Source of the DNA: DASYAN01 sp036501345
GTDB taxonomy: Bacteria > Chloroflexota > Ktedonobacteria > Ktedonobacterales > Ktedonobacteraceae
Assembly: GCA_036501345.1 (NCBI GenBank)
Contig: DASYAN010000264.1
Location: forward strand, 1 to 5,057
Direction: 5' to 3'
DNA length: 5,057 bases
Shown: positions 4,141 to 5,057 of the stretch, piece after piece
How positions within the stretch are numbered: position 1 is the stretch's first letter
Layout: every line of letters begins with the position of its first letter
Made by a program: the position numbers and the translations under genes
The notes under the pieces: generated by a model
Database searches by the model: none
Told to the model about the DNA's origin: nothing
The model's input: the letters and a program-made list of their open reading frames with translations, nothing else

Positions 4141-5057
4141 ATGAGACCATCATACTACGCGGCACGGGCCAATTTGTATTACCTGCGCCAACACCACCCA
4201 GACTGGAGCTCCGCTCAGTTTGCTGCAGCTCTGGGCTATTCGGAGGACTGGGTCAAAAAATGGCTCAAACGTTTCCAAGAGGAATTGGCTCAAGGTCAAC
4301 CATTGGAGCAAGTCCTGCAGGGTCATTCACGAGCGCGTAAGCGAGCACCTGAAAAGACCCATCCGGTAGTGGTAGCAGAAATCCTCTCGATTCGAGATCA
4401 TCCCCCGGAAGGCTTGCGGCGAGTTCCCGGCCAAGAAGCTATTCGCTATTATCTGCCGCGTAGCTCTGTCCTACAATTGTTCCAGTTGCCTGTCCCTTCC
4501 TGCAAAACTATTTATCGGGTCCTCAAGGCAAACGATCGCATCCACACGCGTGAAAAGCCTGTACATGAGCCACAAGAGCGTCCTGCTCCCATGACATGCT
4601 GGCAGATCGATTTCAAAGATGTGAGCAGCGTCCCGGCTAATGCTGATGGCAAGCGGCAACATGTCGTGGAGACACTCAACATCATTGATATGGGCACCTC
4701 GATTTTGCTGGATGCTCACGTCCGCCCCGATTTTACAGCGGAAACGGCTTTGGAAGCCTTAGCACAGACGTTGATGAAATACGGACGACCTCAACAGATC
4801 ACCCTGGATAGAGATACCCGGTGGGTGGGAAGTCCAGCAGGCAGTGACTTTCCAGCGGCCCTGCTCCGCTTTGGCGCGTGTCTGGGCATCGATATTGAGG
4901 TCTGTGCGGCGCGTGGCCCCCAGCAAAATGGGTTCGTGGAGCGCTATAACCGAAGCTATCAAGAGGAGTGCCTAGCCTTGGATCGGCCTACCACCTTGGA
5001 GCAAGCGCGCAGCGTGACCGAGACGTTTGTCAAACATTACAACATCGAGCGACCACA
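4141..5057 (+). CDS. DDE integrase-type (rve) transposase, 3' end beyond the window
   Basis: The first 305 residues of a transposase that should cut and join element ends during transposition. Residues 1-60 form a helix-turn-helix (SSAQFAAALGYSEDWVKKWLKRF) for DNA binding, followed by a second helical region at about 85-130 (EGLRRVPGQEAIRYYL, then TIYRVLK) like the two-part DNA-binding domain of IS481/IS3-type enzymes. The catalytic core starts near W154-QIDFKD, giving first Asp D157; the second is D223 (or D225) in TLDRDTRWVG; the Glu is E267 in PQQNGFVERYNRSYQEE. The D223-E267 gap is 43 residues, longer than the usual 35, because of an insert around GSPAGSDFP. The frame is uninterrupted up to the right edge. 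It belongs to the broad IS481/IS3-like group; the exact family is unsettled without the C-terminus and element ends. It is divergent from the orphan gene and shares the repeat-rich region with it. Confidence 0.9.
   Translation, partial: MRPSYYAARANLYYLRQHHPDWSSAQFAAALGYSEDWVKKWLKRFQEELAQGQPLEQVLQGHSRARKRAPEKTHPVVVAEILSIRDHPPEGLRRVPGQEAIRYYLPRSSVLQLFQLPVPSCKTIYRVLKANDRIHTREKPVHEPQERPAPMTCWQIDFKDVSSVPANADGKRQHVVETLNIIDMGTSILLDAHVRPDFTAETALEALAQTLMKYGRPQQITLDRDTRWVGSPAGSDFPAALLRFGACLGIDIEVCAARGPQQNGFVERYNRSYQEECLALDRPTTLEQARSVTETFVKHYNIERP

Noticed and set aside
4471..4962. Three minus-strand open frames of 61-82 codons
   Set aside because: All are antisense shadows of the right-hand transposase coding sequence, with no ribosome binding sites or motifs.

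Overview
This 5 kb window is an accessory-genome segment crowded with mobile DNA. From left to right it holds the 5' end of a group II intron (minus strand, running off the left edge), a complete ISL3-family transposase gene (plus strand), one long orphan gene (minus strand), a 0.47 kb intergenic region rich in repeats, and the 5' part of a DDE integrase-type transposase gene (plus strand, running off the right edge). No housekeeping gene is present, so the host can only be guessed. A group II intron together with ISL3 and rve-type transposases and moderate GC would fit a large, IS-rich bacterial genome such as a Ktedonobacteria-like Chloroflexota, but this is an inference from gene style and not a demonstrated assignment.

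Layout. Positions 1-255, read on the minus strand, start with GTGCGCCCAG, the classic first bases of bacterial group II introns, and continue with domain I-like hairpins; the reverse transcriptase and catalytic 3' domains would lie left of the window. Positions 256 to about 558 are intron 5' flank plus ISL3 upstream DNA with no recognisable gene. The ISL3 transposase (559-1818) appears intact, with a CxxC pair of zinc-finger motifs, a helix-turn-helix and D/D/E residues. It converges on the orphan gene with only 14 bases between the two stop codons.

The orphan gene (1833-3668, 611 residues) is the least explained part. It encodes a three-part protein: a basic helical N-terminal region, a long Ser/Pro/Glu-rich linker containing a degenerate duplication, and a helical C-terminal region. 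Its DNA carries two unusual structures: an intrinsic-terminator-like hairpin plus T7 on the antisense (plus) strand, and a perfect 13-bp-arm palindrome. Its leader has three inverted repeats and a good ribosome binding site.

The intergenic region 3669-4140 separates the divergent orphan and right-hand transposase genes. It holds a 35-38 bp imperfect direct repeat, a 10-bp exact direct repeat and a 9-bp tandem repeat that may mark the left end of the right-hand element. The mobile elements do not look like one cooperating pathway; the simplest reading is repeated insertion around an unidentified accessory gene. I see no strong evidence for a new multi-gene system, but the orphan gene and the structures in and upstream of it deserve a second look.
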